Shown: positions 27,440 to 36,361, counted from the first letter of the stretch. The stretch: DNA of 64,000 nt from an uncultured Clostridia bacterium (GCA_947628615.1 CANRAO010000001.1:1-64000), one strand, 5' to 3'. The notes: generated by a model not told the origin, from the sequence alone. Numbers and translations are program-made.

Positions 27440-27513
27440 GAGCTTGTGACGGGACTCGAACCTGCGACCTGCTCATTACGAATGAGCTGCACTACCAACT
27501 GTGCTACACAAGC
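27438..27513 (-). tRNA. tRNA-Thr (anticodon CGT)
   Basis: Cloverleaf on the minus strand: acceptor GCTTGTG/CACAAGC, D-arm GCAC/GTGC, anticodon arm GCTCA-TTCGTAA-TGAGC giving CGT (reads ACG), T-arm with GGTTCGAGTCC, discriminator T and encoded CCA. Recognised by eye; the first D-stem is intact and no bulges are seen. Confidence 0.93.
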
Positions 27514-27546
27514 TTATTCAGCTTTAAAGTTTAAAAGACATTAGTA

Positions 27547-27574
27547 ATTATATCATACGAAAAATTAAAGTCAA
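27547..27574 (-). promoter_or_regulatory. Probable promoter of tRNA-Thr
   Basis: Minus strand: TTGACT (27574-27569), 16 bp, TATAAT (27552-27547), 34 bp before the tRNA. Confidence 0.6.
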
Positions 27575-27638
27575 TAGCTTAAATTTTAATTTTATTTTAA
27601 AACAGAAAAGAACTTTTATACTCTTTTGAAAAAATACA

Positions 27639-27667
27639 TTGAAAAATAAATTTAGTTGTGTTATACT
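27639..27667 (+). promoter_or_regulatory. Probable promoter of the 27718 gene
   Basis: TTGAAA (27639-27644), 17 bp, TATACT (27662-27667). Confidence 0.6.
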
Positions 27668-27717
27668 TATTTTGTAGAACTTATTGAAAGCAAAAGATAA
27701 GAAAGGATGTTGCTTCT

Positions 27718-28683
27718 ATGAGCACTCAAGAGGTAAAAACTTCTCCGTGCAAGGTTTTGGGAATTATATTTCTGATTATTTTAATTCTTTCGACTGCGTT
27801 TGTTGTATTAGTGCATTTTGCGTTCAAAAATGAAAATGTTACCCCTAGTATCGGCGGATATAGTCTTTATCTTATTCATGATGATTATATGTCGCCGGAT
27901 ATAAAGAAAAACTCTTTGGTTTTTGCAACTAACGGCAAACCGACTCAGGAGGATATTGGCAAAGTCGTTATTGCAGACGATGTTTCAGGAAAAAACGGTA
28001 CAACTTACGGAACAACCGCTATGTATTTCGTAAATCTGGTCAATGAAGATAATAAGCTTTATTATGAACTTAAATTTAAGAATTCAGAAGATACTACATT
28101 GGTAAAAGGTAATAAGATAGTCGGAATAGCAAATTATCAATTTGAATTGATGGGTAAGATCATTGTTCTTGCTAACTCCACTCTTGGATATGTTATTTTT
28201 ATTGGTATACCGGCACTGTTAATGATTATTTTCTTTGCGTTAGGAAAGCATAGCAAGACAAAACAACTTGCCGGTATAGAGAAAATGAGAGAGAAGTATC
28301 ATGAGGATATTGAGGAAACCAATGATGACGCTCAGGCATCTTTTAACGAGTTCGTTAATGAAAAAGAAACATTGCAGAATATTCACCAGGAAAATTCAAC
28401 TAGCCAAGCTTTAAATCTAAGTGAGAAGGATTCAGAAATTTTGAATGAACCGCTTATCGAAGAAGGCGTTAATAAAGATGTTCTCGTCGAAATGAAAGAG
28501 GATCTCGCAAAGCCTACTAATAACGCTATTGAAGAGCTTATGAAAATTCTCGAGGAGGAAAACGCTAAGCTGAAGGAATTTGAGCTTCCTAAGGCAGAAA
28601 AAGCTGTTCGGGACGCCCACGATAATCATCAGGAAATATTGGAGAATAATGATACCTCGGCTAATGATGCTTCTGATGAGTAA
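27718..28683 (+). CDS. Signal peptidase I-like membrane protein without catalytic serine
   Basis: 321 aa. A helix at residues 14-36 is followed by a stretch resembling the S26/SipW fold (GYSLYLIHDDYMSPDIKKNSLVFATN, EDIGKVVIADDV), a second helix (about 148-177), and a cytoplasmic acidic, coiled-coil-prone tail of 140 residues rich in Glu, Asn and Ser. In active signal peptidases the core is SMxP; here it reads YMSP, so the nucleophile position holds tyrosine, and the THR-type base motif of SipW is not evident (TTAMYFVNLV). I infer an inactive relative or a scaffold. AAAGGATG 7-8 nt before the ATG. The family call is moderate; an unrelated membrane protein is possible. Confidence 0.6.
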   Translation: MSTQEVKTSPCKVLGIIFLIILILSTAFVVLVHFAFKNENVTPSIGGYSLYLIHDDYMSPDIKKNSLVFATNGKPTQEDIGKVVIADDVSGKNGTTYGTTAMYFVNLVNEDNKLYYELKFKNSEDTTLVKGNKIVGIANYQFELMGKIIVLANSTLGYVIFIGIPALLMIIFFALGKHSKTKQLAGIEKMREKYHEDIEETNDDAQASFNEFVNEKETLQNIHQENSTSQALNLSEKDSEILNEPLIEEGVNKDVLVEMKEDLAKPTNNAIEELMKILEEENAKLKEFELPKAEKAVRDAHDNHQEILENNDTSANDASDE

Positions 28684-28705
28684 TTAGTTTTTATATTGTG
28701 TGTTC

Positions 28706-28738
28706 AAGACTGTTCTTTTTTGAGCAGTCTTTTGTTTT
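28706..28738 (+). terminator. Terminator of the 27718 gene
   Basis: AAGACTGTTC with GAGCAGTCTT (one G-T pair) around a T-rich loop, followed by TTGTTTT. Confidence 0.8.
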
Positions 28739-28801
28739 GCTAGTATTTTGTATCTGTTTTTCTATAATATTAAAATATTGTAAATAACATTAATTTGGGT
28801 C

Positions 28802-28830
28802 TTGACAAGTAGTCAGAAACTTTATATAAT
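28802..28830 (+). promoter_or_regulatory. Consensus sigma-A promoter of the tRNA cluster
   Basis: Exact TTGACA (28802-28807), 17 bp, exact TATAAT (28825-28830), 30 bp upstream of tRNA-Val; as expected for a strongly expressed stable RNA operon. Confidence 0.88.
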
Positions 28831-28860
28831 GTATAAGTCGCTTGTTAAACTACGGTTTTC

Positions 28861-28936
28861 GGGAGCATAGCTCAGCTGGGAGAGCATCTGCCTTACAAGC
28901 AGAGGGTCACAGGTTCGAGCCCTGTTGTTCCCACCA
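28861..28936 (+). tRNA. tRNA-Val (anticodon TAC)
   Basis: Acceptor GGGAGCA/TGTTCCC, D-loop AGCTGGGA, anticodon arm CTGCC-TTACAAG-CAGAG region giving TAC (reads GTA), T-arm GGTTCGAGCCC, encoded CCA. Confidence 0.95.
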
Positions 28937-28943
28937 ATAGCGT

Positions 28944-29049
28944 CGCTGCATTTGCTCTGCCTTCTCACTTCGATTGGGCAGAGTTTATTTGCAGCATACT
29001 TAAAATTCTTTTTTTCATTTTAGACCGGTCCCGGCTTTCGCCGGGGCTA
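28944..29049 (+). other. Spacer between tRNA-Val and tRNA-Asp with two hairpins
   Basis: GCTCTGCC/GGGCAGAG pair around a 15-base loop near 28956-28986, and CCCGGC-TTTC-GCCGGG near 29027-29045 sits right before tRNA-Asp. No ORF. Possible tRNA processing or attenuation structures; function unknown. Confidence 0.5.
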
Positions 29050-29050
29050 T

Positions 29051-29127
29051 GGCCTGGTAGTTCAGTTGGTTAGAACGCTAGCCTGTCACGCTAGAGGTCG
29101 TGGGTTCGACTCCCATCCAGGTCGCCA
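29051..29127 (+). tRNA. tRNA-Asp (anticodon GTC)
   Basis: Acceptor GGCCTGG/CCAGGTC, anticodon arm GCTAGCCTGTCACGCTAG giving GTC (reads GAC/GAT), T-arm GGGTTCGACTCCC, discriminator G and encoded CCA. Its codon matches the specifier of the hisS T-box in this window. Confidence 0.95.
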
Positions 29128-29130
29128 TTT

Positions 29131-29206
29131 GCGGGCATAGCTCATCTGGTAGAGCGCCACCTTGCCAAGGTGGAGGTAGCGAGTTCGAGCCTCGTTGCCC
29201 GCTCCA
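29131..29206 (+). tRNA. tRNA-Gly (anticodon GCC)
   Basis: Acceptor GCGGGCA/TGCCCGC, anticodon arm CCACC-TTGCCAA-GGTGG giving GCC (reads GGC/GGT), T-arm GAGTTCGAGCCTC, encoded CCA. Three bases after tRNA-Asp, so co-transcribed. Confidence 0.95.
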
Positions 29207-29259
29207 AAAACGATGACGTTTTATCCATTCCGCCTTTGGCTAGTTTGCTGAAGGTGTTT

Positions 29260-29340
29260 TTTTGTGCAACGGCGGGCTAAAACTGCGTGCAGGGGTTACC
29301 CCTGCAGAGCCGCCACAGGCTCTCCGCCTTTTTTATTTCT
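29260..29340 (+). repeat. GC-rich multi-hairpin sequence after the tRNA cluster
   Basis: TTTGTGCAACGGCGGG (similar to TTTGTGCAACGGCAGG downstream of groEL), then GCAGGGG-TTA-CCCCTGC and AGAGCC/GGCTCT hairpins, ending CCGCCTTTTTT. The last part could terminate the tRNA transcript. Confidence 0.6.
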
Positions 29341-29611
29341 GATAGATGTTAAGGTTTCTATAAACGACAAATAAATAATTGACAATTTATCATTAATTTT
29401 TCATTGTTAATTATAATGGTTTAGTGAATTGTAGAAATAAAACATTGATAAAATATGTTTACTTTGTTAATAATGTACAATATTTTTGGTTTATGCTTCT
29501 AATAATAAACAAAATGTGAATTTATTTAGTAAATCCATTTATATTTTGCACAAAAAATTAATATAAATTTTGATTAAGTATACAAAAATAAAGGAAAACA
29601 TACAAAAACTA

Positions 29612-29640
29612 TTGCTATTTAAAATAATAAATGCTAAAAT
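29612..29640 (+). promoter_or_regulatory. Probable promoter of the surface protein gene
   Basis: TTGCTA (29612-29617), 17 bp, TAAAAT (29635-29640). The preceding 29341-29611 stretch is AT-rich and shows no ORF or repeat I recognise. Confidence 0.5.
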
Positions 29641-29692
29641 ATAGTTGTATCATTAACGATATACAATAATAATATTTAAGGAGGAATTTTAA

Positions 29693-32221
29693 ATGAAGTT
29701 AAGAAAACTTCTGAGTGGTGTAACCGCTGCAATTATGGCGATTTCATCTGTTGCAGTTGCATCATTCACTTCTGTTTCTGCTACAAGTGACTACGATCCA
29801 TATACAACAATATGGTATCAGGGTTACACACCGGCAGAGATACCAATTGTTCAGGGTAATGCTCCTGCAGAAATGGCAGGTGCTACAACGGCAAAGATTT
29901 ATTTTGACATGGGTCCTAACGCTTCGTGGAACGGAGCAACACACCTTATTACTTCATATCAGGCAGGATTCACACAGGGTTCAGTAGATTTTGGTGGAAC
30001 CGCTGATGCTTCAGCAACCACTGATTTTACTGGTGTAAGAACATTTACCTTGCCTTTGAAGACTACTATGGCTGAGGGCGATGGTTATTACATCGGCGGA
30101 ATTACAAAGAACTGGGCAACTTGCGCAAGTCAGGATAACTATGTATTCGGAATTCTTTGGGTTGAGTTCCTTGACGCAGAAGGCAATGTTCTATATACTC
30201 AAAAAGAGGTAGGAGAAGAACCTGATTATGGCACACCGCCAACAGATAAGCTGCCGATCAGATTTGTTAATAATGAGGGTGCTGATTTATGTGATCCCTT
30301 AGAAATTACAGAAGACGGTACATATGAAATGGAGGTAACAGGTCTTAATATCAGCAAATCTTCAACTGATGGTTATGGTGCATTTGGTCTTTATAATGGT
30401 TATGCAAATCAGGTTATAGATCCGGGCACAACGATTACTATTGAAGAACTTGTTTTTAACGATGATGTTAATATTGAAATAACTGACGCTTGGAAAAACA
30501 GATCTGCATTTGAAGGTGCTGCCCTTCAATGTTACCCTATTAACCACTGGGGAGACACAGCAACAGTTTTAGATTCATCAATCCCTGATGGCACTATAAT
30601 TAATAAAATTAAAATTAAATTTACAATCAAAGGCTGTAACTTCGGTAACATAAAACCTGTAGCTAAAGGTGAAAAAATCACCAAAGTAACTTATGATTAC
30701 ACAGTTACTGAACCGGGTACTGCTAAATTCATTAGATGGGATTTATCAGCTAATGCTGGTTATCCGGTATTCTTCGCAGCAACACCTATTAGCGGTGCAG
30801 GCGATTACACAACAGAAGTTGAAGTTTCTTCTCAAGAAATATTAGCATCAATAGGCGCTTATATTGATGCTTCTGCTAATGAAACAGATGTAACAGTTGA
30901 TAATGTTACACAAACAAAAGATACTGCAATTACACTTAAGTCAATTACTTTCAATGACAAATATACGTTTGATACAGAAAACTTAGAGTTAAACAACAAG
31001 GAACAATACAAAAACGGATTAGCAAACATCTGGAATGATCAAGGCGCTCAAAAGGTAATTTACCAAAATGATGAGGCATATATTGCAGGAACCGATGGCG
31101 TTCAATCTAACGGAATCAAGCTCGTACTTGGAGCACCTCCTGCAGACGAACCAGATGATCCAGATGATCCAGATAATCCAGATGATCCAGTTGGTCCAAC
31201 AGGTTCTTATGATGCATCATTGATGTATTGGTCGGGTAATGACGGATGGAATACAATGAAACCACCTTCAGGTTGGACAGATAATCCTACAAGTGTTACA
31301 GATTCTGGCACATACTCAGTAGCTGTTGACAAGACCTTAGCAGGTTGGGATGTAGATGGTACTCCTGTTTCAGCATCAGGTATTCATGTAATGTGCATTG
31401 ACATTAAGGGTTACGCTGAGGCTATTGGTGCAAAAATGGCAAAGGGTTCAACTTTTGCACAGGCTAGGGAAGCAGCAATAAAAGCCGGTGCAACTATTAC
31501 AGATGTTGCAATTATAGCAGACGGCGAAACAGTTTATGAATATGCAGATGATGATATTGCATTTGGAGATCTTGAGGGAAATGGAAACCTTAGAATAGAC
31601 ATATTCAACGACTACAGTGAGTCTGGTGATGGTGACGCTTCTAACTATGATCCTCCTCAGGAAATTAAGGATCTTGCAGCTGGACTGTTAGAAGCTTCAG
31701 AGACAATGGAAATAAGATTCACACTTACTTACACTAAGCCTGCTACACCTGATAAACCTGATAATCCTAATAATCCTAATAATCCTAATAATCCTGGCAA
31801 CAACAATAACAACAATAACAGCAGTAACAAGGGCGGAAGCACAGTTAAGCCTGTAACACCTGTAAACACAACTATTGCTCCAAAGACAACAAGCGGTGAG
31901 AAAGCTGCTAAGAAGATAGTTAATAAGGCTAAGATTAAGAAACTTAGTGCTAAGGCTAAGGGCAAGAAGGTTACAATTACCTGGAAGAAGGCAAGCAAGG
32001 TTACCGGTTATATTGTACAGGTATCAGCTAAGAAGAACTTCAAGAAGGTACTTGCTAAGAAGACCCTGAAGAAAAATGCTAAGAAGGTTACACTTAAGGT
32101 TAAGAAGCTCAAGAAGGGTACGACTTACTGGGCAAGAGTAAGAGCTTATAAGAATTACAAAGCTAGTGGTAAGACTAAGACGGCTAAAGGAGCTTGGAAG
32201 AAGATTAAATTTAAAGCGTAA
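29693..32221 (+). CDS. Large secreted cell-surface protein with Lys-rich Fn3-like tail
   Basis: 842 aa. Sec signal peptide (KLRK, hydrophobic core to about residue 30, cleavage near VSATS). Several beta-rich modules follow: about 33-180, 188-335, 345-480 and 505-680; I do not recognise them, though they resemble uncharacterised ruminococcal surface modules. Linkers are an Asp/Pro repeat (PDDPDDPDNPDDP) and a Pro/Asn repeat (NPNNPNNPNNP and a poly-Asn run). The last 95 residues form a fibronectin III-like domain (KVTITWKKASKVTGYIV) with an extreme lysine content, probably binding the cell wall electrostatically since there is no LPXTG or dockerin. AAGGAGG before the ATG. Ligand unknown. Confidence 0.8.
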   Translation: MKLRKLLSGVTAAIMAISSVAVASFTSVSATSDYDPYTTIWYQGYTPAEIPIVQGNAPAEMAGATTAKIYFDMGPNASWNGATHLITSYQAGFTQGSVDFGGTADASATTDFTGVRTFTLPLKTTMAEGDGYYIGGITKNWATCASQDNYVFGILWVEFLDAEGNVLYTQKEVGEEPDYGTPPTDKLPIRFVNNEGADLCDPLEITEDGTYEMEVTGLNISKSSTDGYGAFGLYNGYANQVIDPGTTITIEELVFNDDVNIEITDAWKNRSAFEGAALQCYPINHWGDTATVLDSSIPDGTIINKIKIKFTIKGCNFGNIKPVAKGEKITKVTYDYTVTEPGTAKFIRWDLSANAGYPVFFAATPISGAGDYTTEVEVSSQEILASIGAYIDASANETDVTVDNVTQTKDTAITLKSITFNDKYTFDTENLELNNKEQYKNGLANIWNDQGAQKVIYQNDEAYIAGTDGVQSNGIKLVLGAPPADEPDDPDDPDNPDDPVGPTGSYDASLMYWSGNDGWNTMKPPSGWTDNPTSVTDSGTYSVAVDKTLAGWDVDGTPVSASGIHVMCIDIKGYAEAIGAKMAKGSTFAQAREAAIKAGATITDVAIIADGETVYEYADDDIAFGDLEGNGNLRIDIFNDYSESGDGDASNYDPPQEIKDLAAGLLEASETMEIRFTLTYTKPATPDKPDNPNNPNNPNNPGNNNNNNNSSNKGGSTVKPVTPVNTTIAPKTTSGEKAAKKIVNKAKIKKLSAKAKGKKVTITWKKASKVTGYIVQVSAKKNFKKVLAKKTLKKNAKKVTLKVKKLKKGTTYWARVRAYKNYKASGKTKTAKGAWKKIKFKA

Positions 32222-32240
32222 CAGTCTTTTGAACTAATTA

Positions 32241-32270
32241 AGTCCCGTACTAAATGTGCGGGACTTTTTT
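32241..32270 (+). terminator. Terminator of the surface protein gene
   Basis: AGTCCCGTAC with GTGCGGGACT, short loop, then TTTTTT. Confidence 0.88.
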
Positions 32271-32312
32271 ATGCAACGATTAAGCAATTGCCATATATAT
32301 CTAATAACGAAA

Positions 32313-32346
32313 AAAACAGAGCCTGATATTATTCAGACTCTGTTTT
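32313..32346 (-). terminator. Terminator of the xylB-fsa operon
   Basis: AAAACAGAG with CTCTGTTTT plus an inner CTGA/TCAG pair; U-run on the minus strand. Confidence 0.8.
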
Positions 32347-32363
32347 GCTATTATCTAATAAAT

Positions 32364-33011
32364 TTACTTGGTTTCTACGCCTTCCCAATCCTTTAAGAAT
32401 CTTTCAATTCCGCTGTCAGTAAGAGGATGGTGAATCATTTGCTTAATTACACTCATTGGGATTGTTGCGATGTCGCAGCCGAGCCTTGCAGCGGCGGTAA
32501 CATGAATTGGATTTCTGATAGAAGCTGCAATGATTTCTGTTTCAATGGCTTGCGCGTCAAAAATGTCTACGATTTCTTCAATGAGGTTTAAGCCTTCCAT
32601 TCCGATGTCATCGAGTCTGCCTAGGAAAGGTGAAACATAGGTAGCACCTGCTTTAGCCGCCAGAAGAGCCTGTGCAGCAGAAAAAATAAGCGTAACATTT
32701 GTTTTGATTCCAAGAGCCGTAAGCTGTTTAGTAGCTTTTAAACCCTCTGCGCACATTGGGATTTTGATAACGATATTCTTGTGAATTGCTGCAAGAGGTT
32801 TAGCCTCTTCGACCATTTTATCAGCCTCAAGAGAAATAACCTCGGCTGAAATAGGTCCGTCTACGATTTCAGTAATTTCCTTAACGACGTCCTGAAAAAC
32901 TCTGCCCTCTTTAGCGATAAGTGACGGGTTTGTTGTAACTCCGCAGATAACGCCGAGGTCATTAGCCTCTCTGATGTCGTCAACATTGGCTGTGTCGATA
33001 AAAAGTTTCAT
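32364..33011 (-). CDS. fsa: Fructose-6-phosphate aldolase / small transaldolase
   Basis: TIM-barrel class I aldolase of 215 aa in the TalC/FSA group. [31 protein letters not shown], the Schiff-base lysine in [38 protein letters not shown] and [16 protein letters not shown] are diagnostic. Members are either transaldolases of the pentose phosphate pathway or F6P aldolases; short sequence motifs do not decide. Co-transcribed after xylB (59-bp gap), which favours a role in pentose use. AAAGG 9-10 nt before the ATG. Confidence 0.92.
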   Translation of the reverse strand: MKLFIDTANVDDIREANDLGVICGVTTNPSLIAKEGRVFQDVVKEITEIVDGPISAEVISLEADKMVEEAKPLAAIHKNIVIKIPMCAEGLKATKQLTALGIKTNVTLIFSAAQALLAAKAGATYVSPFLGRLDDIGMEGLNLIEEIVDIFDAQAIETEIIAASIRNPIHVTAAARLGCDIATIPMSVIKQMIHHPLTDSGIERFLKDWEGVETK

Positions 33012-33070
33012 AATAAAATTCCTTTCAATTATATATTTCCTGAAAAATCAGGGATTATTCAGTGATTTAA

Positions 33071-34594
33071 TTAAAGATTACCGAGCTTTTTATAGCTAGC
33101 TTTAAGTGCGGGATAGATCTCACGATAAAGCTGATAATATTTTTCATACTCGGGAACGTTTTCAGAAATAGGCTCTTGCGTTTTATCGGTTTTTATAACA
33201 GCCTTGCAAGCCTCGGGAACACTGCTGTAAATACCTGCACCGACGGTTGCGAGAAGTGCAACACCGAGTGCGGGACCTTCTTTAGAAGCAACAGTTTTAA
33301 CAGGGCAATTATACAAATCGGCGAGCATTGAGCGCCACAGCGGAGAAGTTCCGCCGCCACCGCAAGCCATCATATCTGACACATTAATGTTCATTTCTCT
33401 GAACACTTCAACGCAGTCACGAAGCGAGTAAGAAACGCCCTCTAAAACGGCACGAAGCATATCCTTTTTGGTGTGCATAGCTGAAAGACCGAAGAATACT
33501 CCTCGAGCGTCGGGGTCAAGGTGAGGAGTTCTCTCACCCATAAGATATGGCAGGTAGAGAAGCCGATTAGCTCCGACGGGTACGGTTTCAGCTTCCTTAT
33601 CCATAAGGTAATATTCGTCAACGCCCATAAGAGAAGCGGTTTCCTTTTCGGCGTTGCAGAAGTTATCCCTGAACCATTTCAGCGAAAGCCCTGCACCCTG
33701 AGTAACACCCATAACGTGCCATGAGTTCGGAACGGCCGCACAGCAAGTATGAACACGTCCTTTAGGGTCGATTGAAATACTTGATGTATGTGCGAAAACG
33801 ACGCCCGAAGTACCAATTGTAGTGAACGCCTTACCGTCCTCGACAACGCCTGTTCCAACAGCGGCAGCGGCATTATCGCCTGCTCCACCGACAACGATTG
33901 TCCCAGCTTTAAGACCTGTAAGCTCAGCCATTTCAGCAGTTACCTCGCCGGTTACCTCACAGCTTTCATAAACCTTTCCAAGAAGACTCTTATCAATTTC
34001 TAAAGCCGATAAAACCTCGTCAGACCAGCATCTGTTAGGAACATTCAAAAGCTGCATACCCGAAGCGTCAGAAACCTCGGTTGCAAACTCACCTGTCAGG
34101 ATAAATCTGAGGTAGTCCTTAGGCAGGAGAATATGAGCGCATTTCTCATAAATTTCAGGCTCGTTATTCTTGACCCAAAGAATTTTAGCAGCCGTCCAGC
34201 CGGTAAGTGCGGGGTTGGCAGTAATTTCAATGAGCTTTTTCTCGCCTAGCTTTTCATTCATTTCTTCGACTTCTTTTGCGGTTCTCTGATCACACCAGAT
34301 AATAGACTTTCTCAAAACATTGCCGTCTTTGTCGAGCATTACAAGACCGTGCATTTGTCCTGAAATTCCAACACCCTTGACGTCATCTTTTGAAACGCCA
34401 CTTTGCGTCATAACAGCCTTGATCGTATTTATCATAGCGTTTGACCAGTCGGCAGGGTCTTGTTCAGCATAGCCGTTCTTTGGCTGATACATAGGGTACT
34501 CTATTGTCTTTGAGGCAATAACTTTTCCGCTTTCGTCAAAGAGAACGGTTTTAGTACCGCTTGTACCGCAGTCGACACCAATTACATATGCCAT
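33071..34594 (-). CDS. xylB: Xylulokinase
   Basis: FGGY-family sugar kinase of 507 aa that phosphorylates D-xylulose to xylulose 5-phosphate. N-terminal ATP-binding half starts YVIGVDCGTSGTKTVLFDE; SGQMHGLVMLD and the catalytic-base region NAAAAVGTGVV with GGAGDN are present, and the C-terminal GGGGTSPLWRSMLADLYNCPV completes the family pattern. Close length match to XylB. GGAGGA 7 nt before the ATG. No xylose isomerase or regulator is in the window, so other ketopentoses cannot be excluded. Confidence 0.93.
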   Translation of the reverse strand: MAYVIGVDCGTSGTKTVLFDESGKVIASKTIEYPMYQPKNGYAEQDPADWSNAMINTIKAVMTQSGVSKDDVKGVGISGQMHGLVMLDKDGNVLRKSIIWCDQRTAKEVEEMNEKLGEKKLIEITANPALTGWTAAKILWVKNNEPEIYEKCAHILLPKDYLRFILTGEFATEVSDASGMQLLNVPNRCWSDEVLSALEIDKSLLGKVYESCEVTGEVTAEMAELTGLKAGTIVVGGAGDNAAAAVGTGVVEDGKAFTTIGTSGVVFAHTSSISIDPKGRVHTCCAAVPNSWHVMGVTQGAGLSLKWFRDNFCNAEKETASLMGVDEYYLMDKEAETVPVGANRLLYLPYLMGERTPHLDPDARGVFFGLSAMHTKKDMLRAVLEGVSYSLRDCVEVFREMNINVSDMMACGGGGTSPLWRSMLADLYNCPVKTVASKEGPALGVALLATVGAGIYSSVPEACKAVIKTDKTQEPISENVPEYEKYYQLYREIYPALKASYKKLGNL

Positions 34595-34689
34595 TTATTT
34601 TTCCTCCGATTTGAAAATTTGTATTTTTCTACCCTTTTATTGTACACTATCAAGAGGTGCTTTGTCAAACATTTTATAGTGAAATAAAA

Positions 34690-34728
34690 AAACTCCCGAC
34701 GGCGGTTTATGCCGAAATCGGGAGTTTA
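34690..34728 (-). terminator. Terminator of the ppa operon
   Basis: AACTCCCGA pairs with TCGGGAGTT, with inner GGC/GCC; A-run on the plus strand gives the U-run of the minus transcript. Confidence 0.85.
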
Positions 34729-34797
34729 ATATATACTATCCATTTATATTCTGATATACAACCTTTTTGCCTATTAAAATAGTACATATAGAATTAT

Positions 34798-35331
34798 CTA
34801 TTTACAATAGCTCTCAATATAGTTATCAATACAGCTCTGAATGACTTCTTTTGCAGTTTGTTTTCCCTCTATTTCTTCTATTGCGGTATCCTTGCCCTCT
34901 AAAGTCTTGTATACCGAGAAGAAGTGAGACATCTCATCAAAAATATGTTTGGGAAGTTCATTAATATCACCATAGCAGTTATACACAGGGTCATTGAAAG
35001 GTATTGCGATAATTTTCTCGTCAGACGAACCGCTGTCGATCATTTTAATAACTCCTATCGGAAAGCAGTTTACAAGAGAAAGAGGCTGAAGCGTTTCCGA
35101 ACATAAAACAAGCACGTCTAAAGGGTCTCCGTCTGATGCGTAGGTTCTGGGAATAAAACCGTAGTTCGCAGGGTAGTGGGTAGATGTGTACAGAATTCTG
35201 TCCATCATCAAAAGACCTGTTTCCTTGTCAAGCTCGTATTTTATTTTTGAGCCTTTCGGAATTTCAATAACTGCCGTAAAATTCTCCTGAGAGATTTTTT
35301 TCGGCGATATGTCATGCCAGATGTTTGTCAT
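34798..35331 (-). CDS. ppa: Inorganic pyrophosphatase, family I
   Basis: Hydrolyses pyrophosphate released by biosynthetic reactions; Mg2+-dependent soluble enzyme. 177 aa. Substrate and metal residues are visible in FTAVIEIPKGSKIKYELDK, THYPANYGFIPRTYASDGDPLDVLVL (the DxDPxD signature) and GVIKMIDSGSSDEKIIAIP. Second gene of a two-gene unit with the unknown gene at 35355, 23 bp upstream. Family assignment is firm. Confidence 0.95.
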   Translation of the reverse strand: MTNIWHDISPKKISQENFTAVIEIPKGSKIKYELDKETGLLMMDRILYTSTHYPANYGFIPRTYASDGDPLDVLVLCSETLQPLSLVNCFPIGVIKMIDSGSSDEKIIAIPFNDPVYNCYGDINELPKHIFDEMSHFFSVYKTLEGKDTAIEEIEGKQTAKEVIQSCIDNYIESYCK

Positions 35332-35354
35332 AATAAGCGTCCTTTCTTAATATT

Positions 35355-35975
35355 TTACTGTTGTCTTTCTATAAATGTATCACAAAGGGTAAGACCGACT
35401 TCCTTCAGGTTTTCAATAACATCGAAAACCGTTTCGCCGTTGAGTTCTACCATTACTCTGTCAGCAGGGTTATTCTTCGAAAGCAGACTGTCTATTGTGA
35501 TGAATTCATTTGGTTTAAGTTCGGTTATATTATCTTGTTTGAGAATTTTCTCAAAACCGCTCGTGTCATTTTTGTTATATAGCATAATGGTTTGAAACGG
35601 CATAGCATAGATTTCTGTTTCGGTCTCAAGAGAGCCAAAGCCAAAATTAGTAACACCGTCGTTTATAAGTAAATCGCCGTACCGTTCTAAAATTGCATTC
35701 GCAACATTGTGCGTAACCTCAAGGTTATAAAGCTGCATATGAAAACCGTTTTCGCCTTTTTTTGAAAGCTCCGACTCCTGAGCGTCTGTACAGGGCACTT
35801 CAATAAAAAAGTAAGGCTTTTTTACCAGCTTTACTACCTTTTTTATAATGGATTTTATTCTTTCTGCGCTGATTACGCAGTTGATTTCACTGTCGTTAAT
35901 CTTAATATAAGAGGTTTTAACTCCGCTTATATCTGCAATGTTCAAGCCTTCAATAACCTTAAAATTTTCTTGCAT
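35355..35975 (-). CDS. Unknown protein upstream of ppa
   Basis: Not recognised. 206 aa, soluble, mixed alpha/beta, no signal peptide or membrane helix. It contains a basic helix (KSIIKKVVKLVKK), two short acidic stretches and GNGFGSLETETEIYAMPFQTIML-like beta segments. AAAGGAT before the ATG. Only 23 bp separate it from ppa, so the two are probably co-transcribed, but that gives no clear function. Confidence 0.7.
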   Translation of the reverse strand: MQENFKVIEGLNIADISGVKTSYIKINDSEINCVISAERIKSIIKKVVKLVKKPYFFIEVPCTDAQESELSKKGENGFHMQLYNLEVTHNVANAILERYGDLLINDGVTNFGFGSLETETEIYAMPFQTIMLYNKNDTSGFEKILKQDNITELKPNEFITIDSLLSKNNPADRVMVELNGETVFDVIENLKEVGLTLCDTFIERQQ

Positions 35976-36193
35976 ATTTCGATCCTTTCTGTTATACTAA
36001 AGTTGGTAATTAATAATTGCCTATTGCAGTATGTAAAGCGTATTATTTTATAAAATCATCTTTTTTTATTCAAAAAACGATTTTTGTCCAAACAAACGGA
36101 CTGATAGCCTGTTAAAATGAAGTTACAGCAAAGGTTTATCTTAATGGTTTTGGTTTGTTTTTGCTGAAAGAATGAAAAAGGAGAGGTTTTATT

Positions 36194-36361
36194 ATGTTAA
36201 GTATTTTAGCGTTTGTTTTATTGTCGGTTTTGGGAGTTGCGGCTATGGGGTGCGTTTATTATTTGTGTGAAGTTGATACGTCGTTTGAAGATGAAAACCG
36301 AAGAAAAATTACAGTAACTGCAAACGGCGGTTTTAACAAAAACGGCAATGATGCCGCATAA
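36194..36361 (+). CDS. Small single-helix membrane protein, unknown
   Basis: 55 aa. AAAAGGAGAGG is well placed before the ATG. One N-terminal hydrophobic helix (LSILAFVLLSVLGVAAMGCV) with a cysteine, then YYLCEVDTSFEDENRRK and a polar Asn-rich tail. No terminator separates it from rmuC, 70 bp downstream. Too short for homology by eye; the good ribosome site and coding-like codons are the main support. Confidence 0.55.
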   Translation: MLSILAFVLLSVLGVAAMGCVYYLCEVDTSFEDENRRKITVTANGGFNKNGNDAA

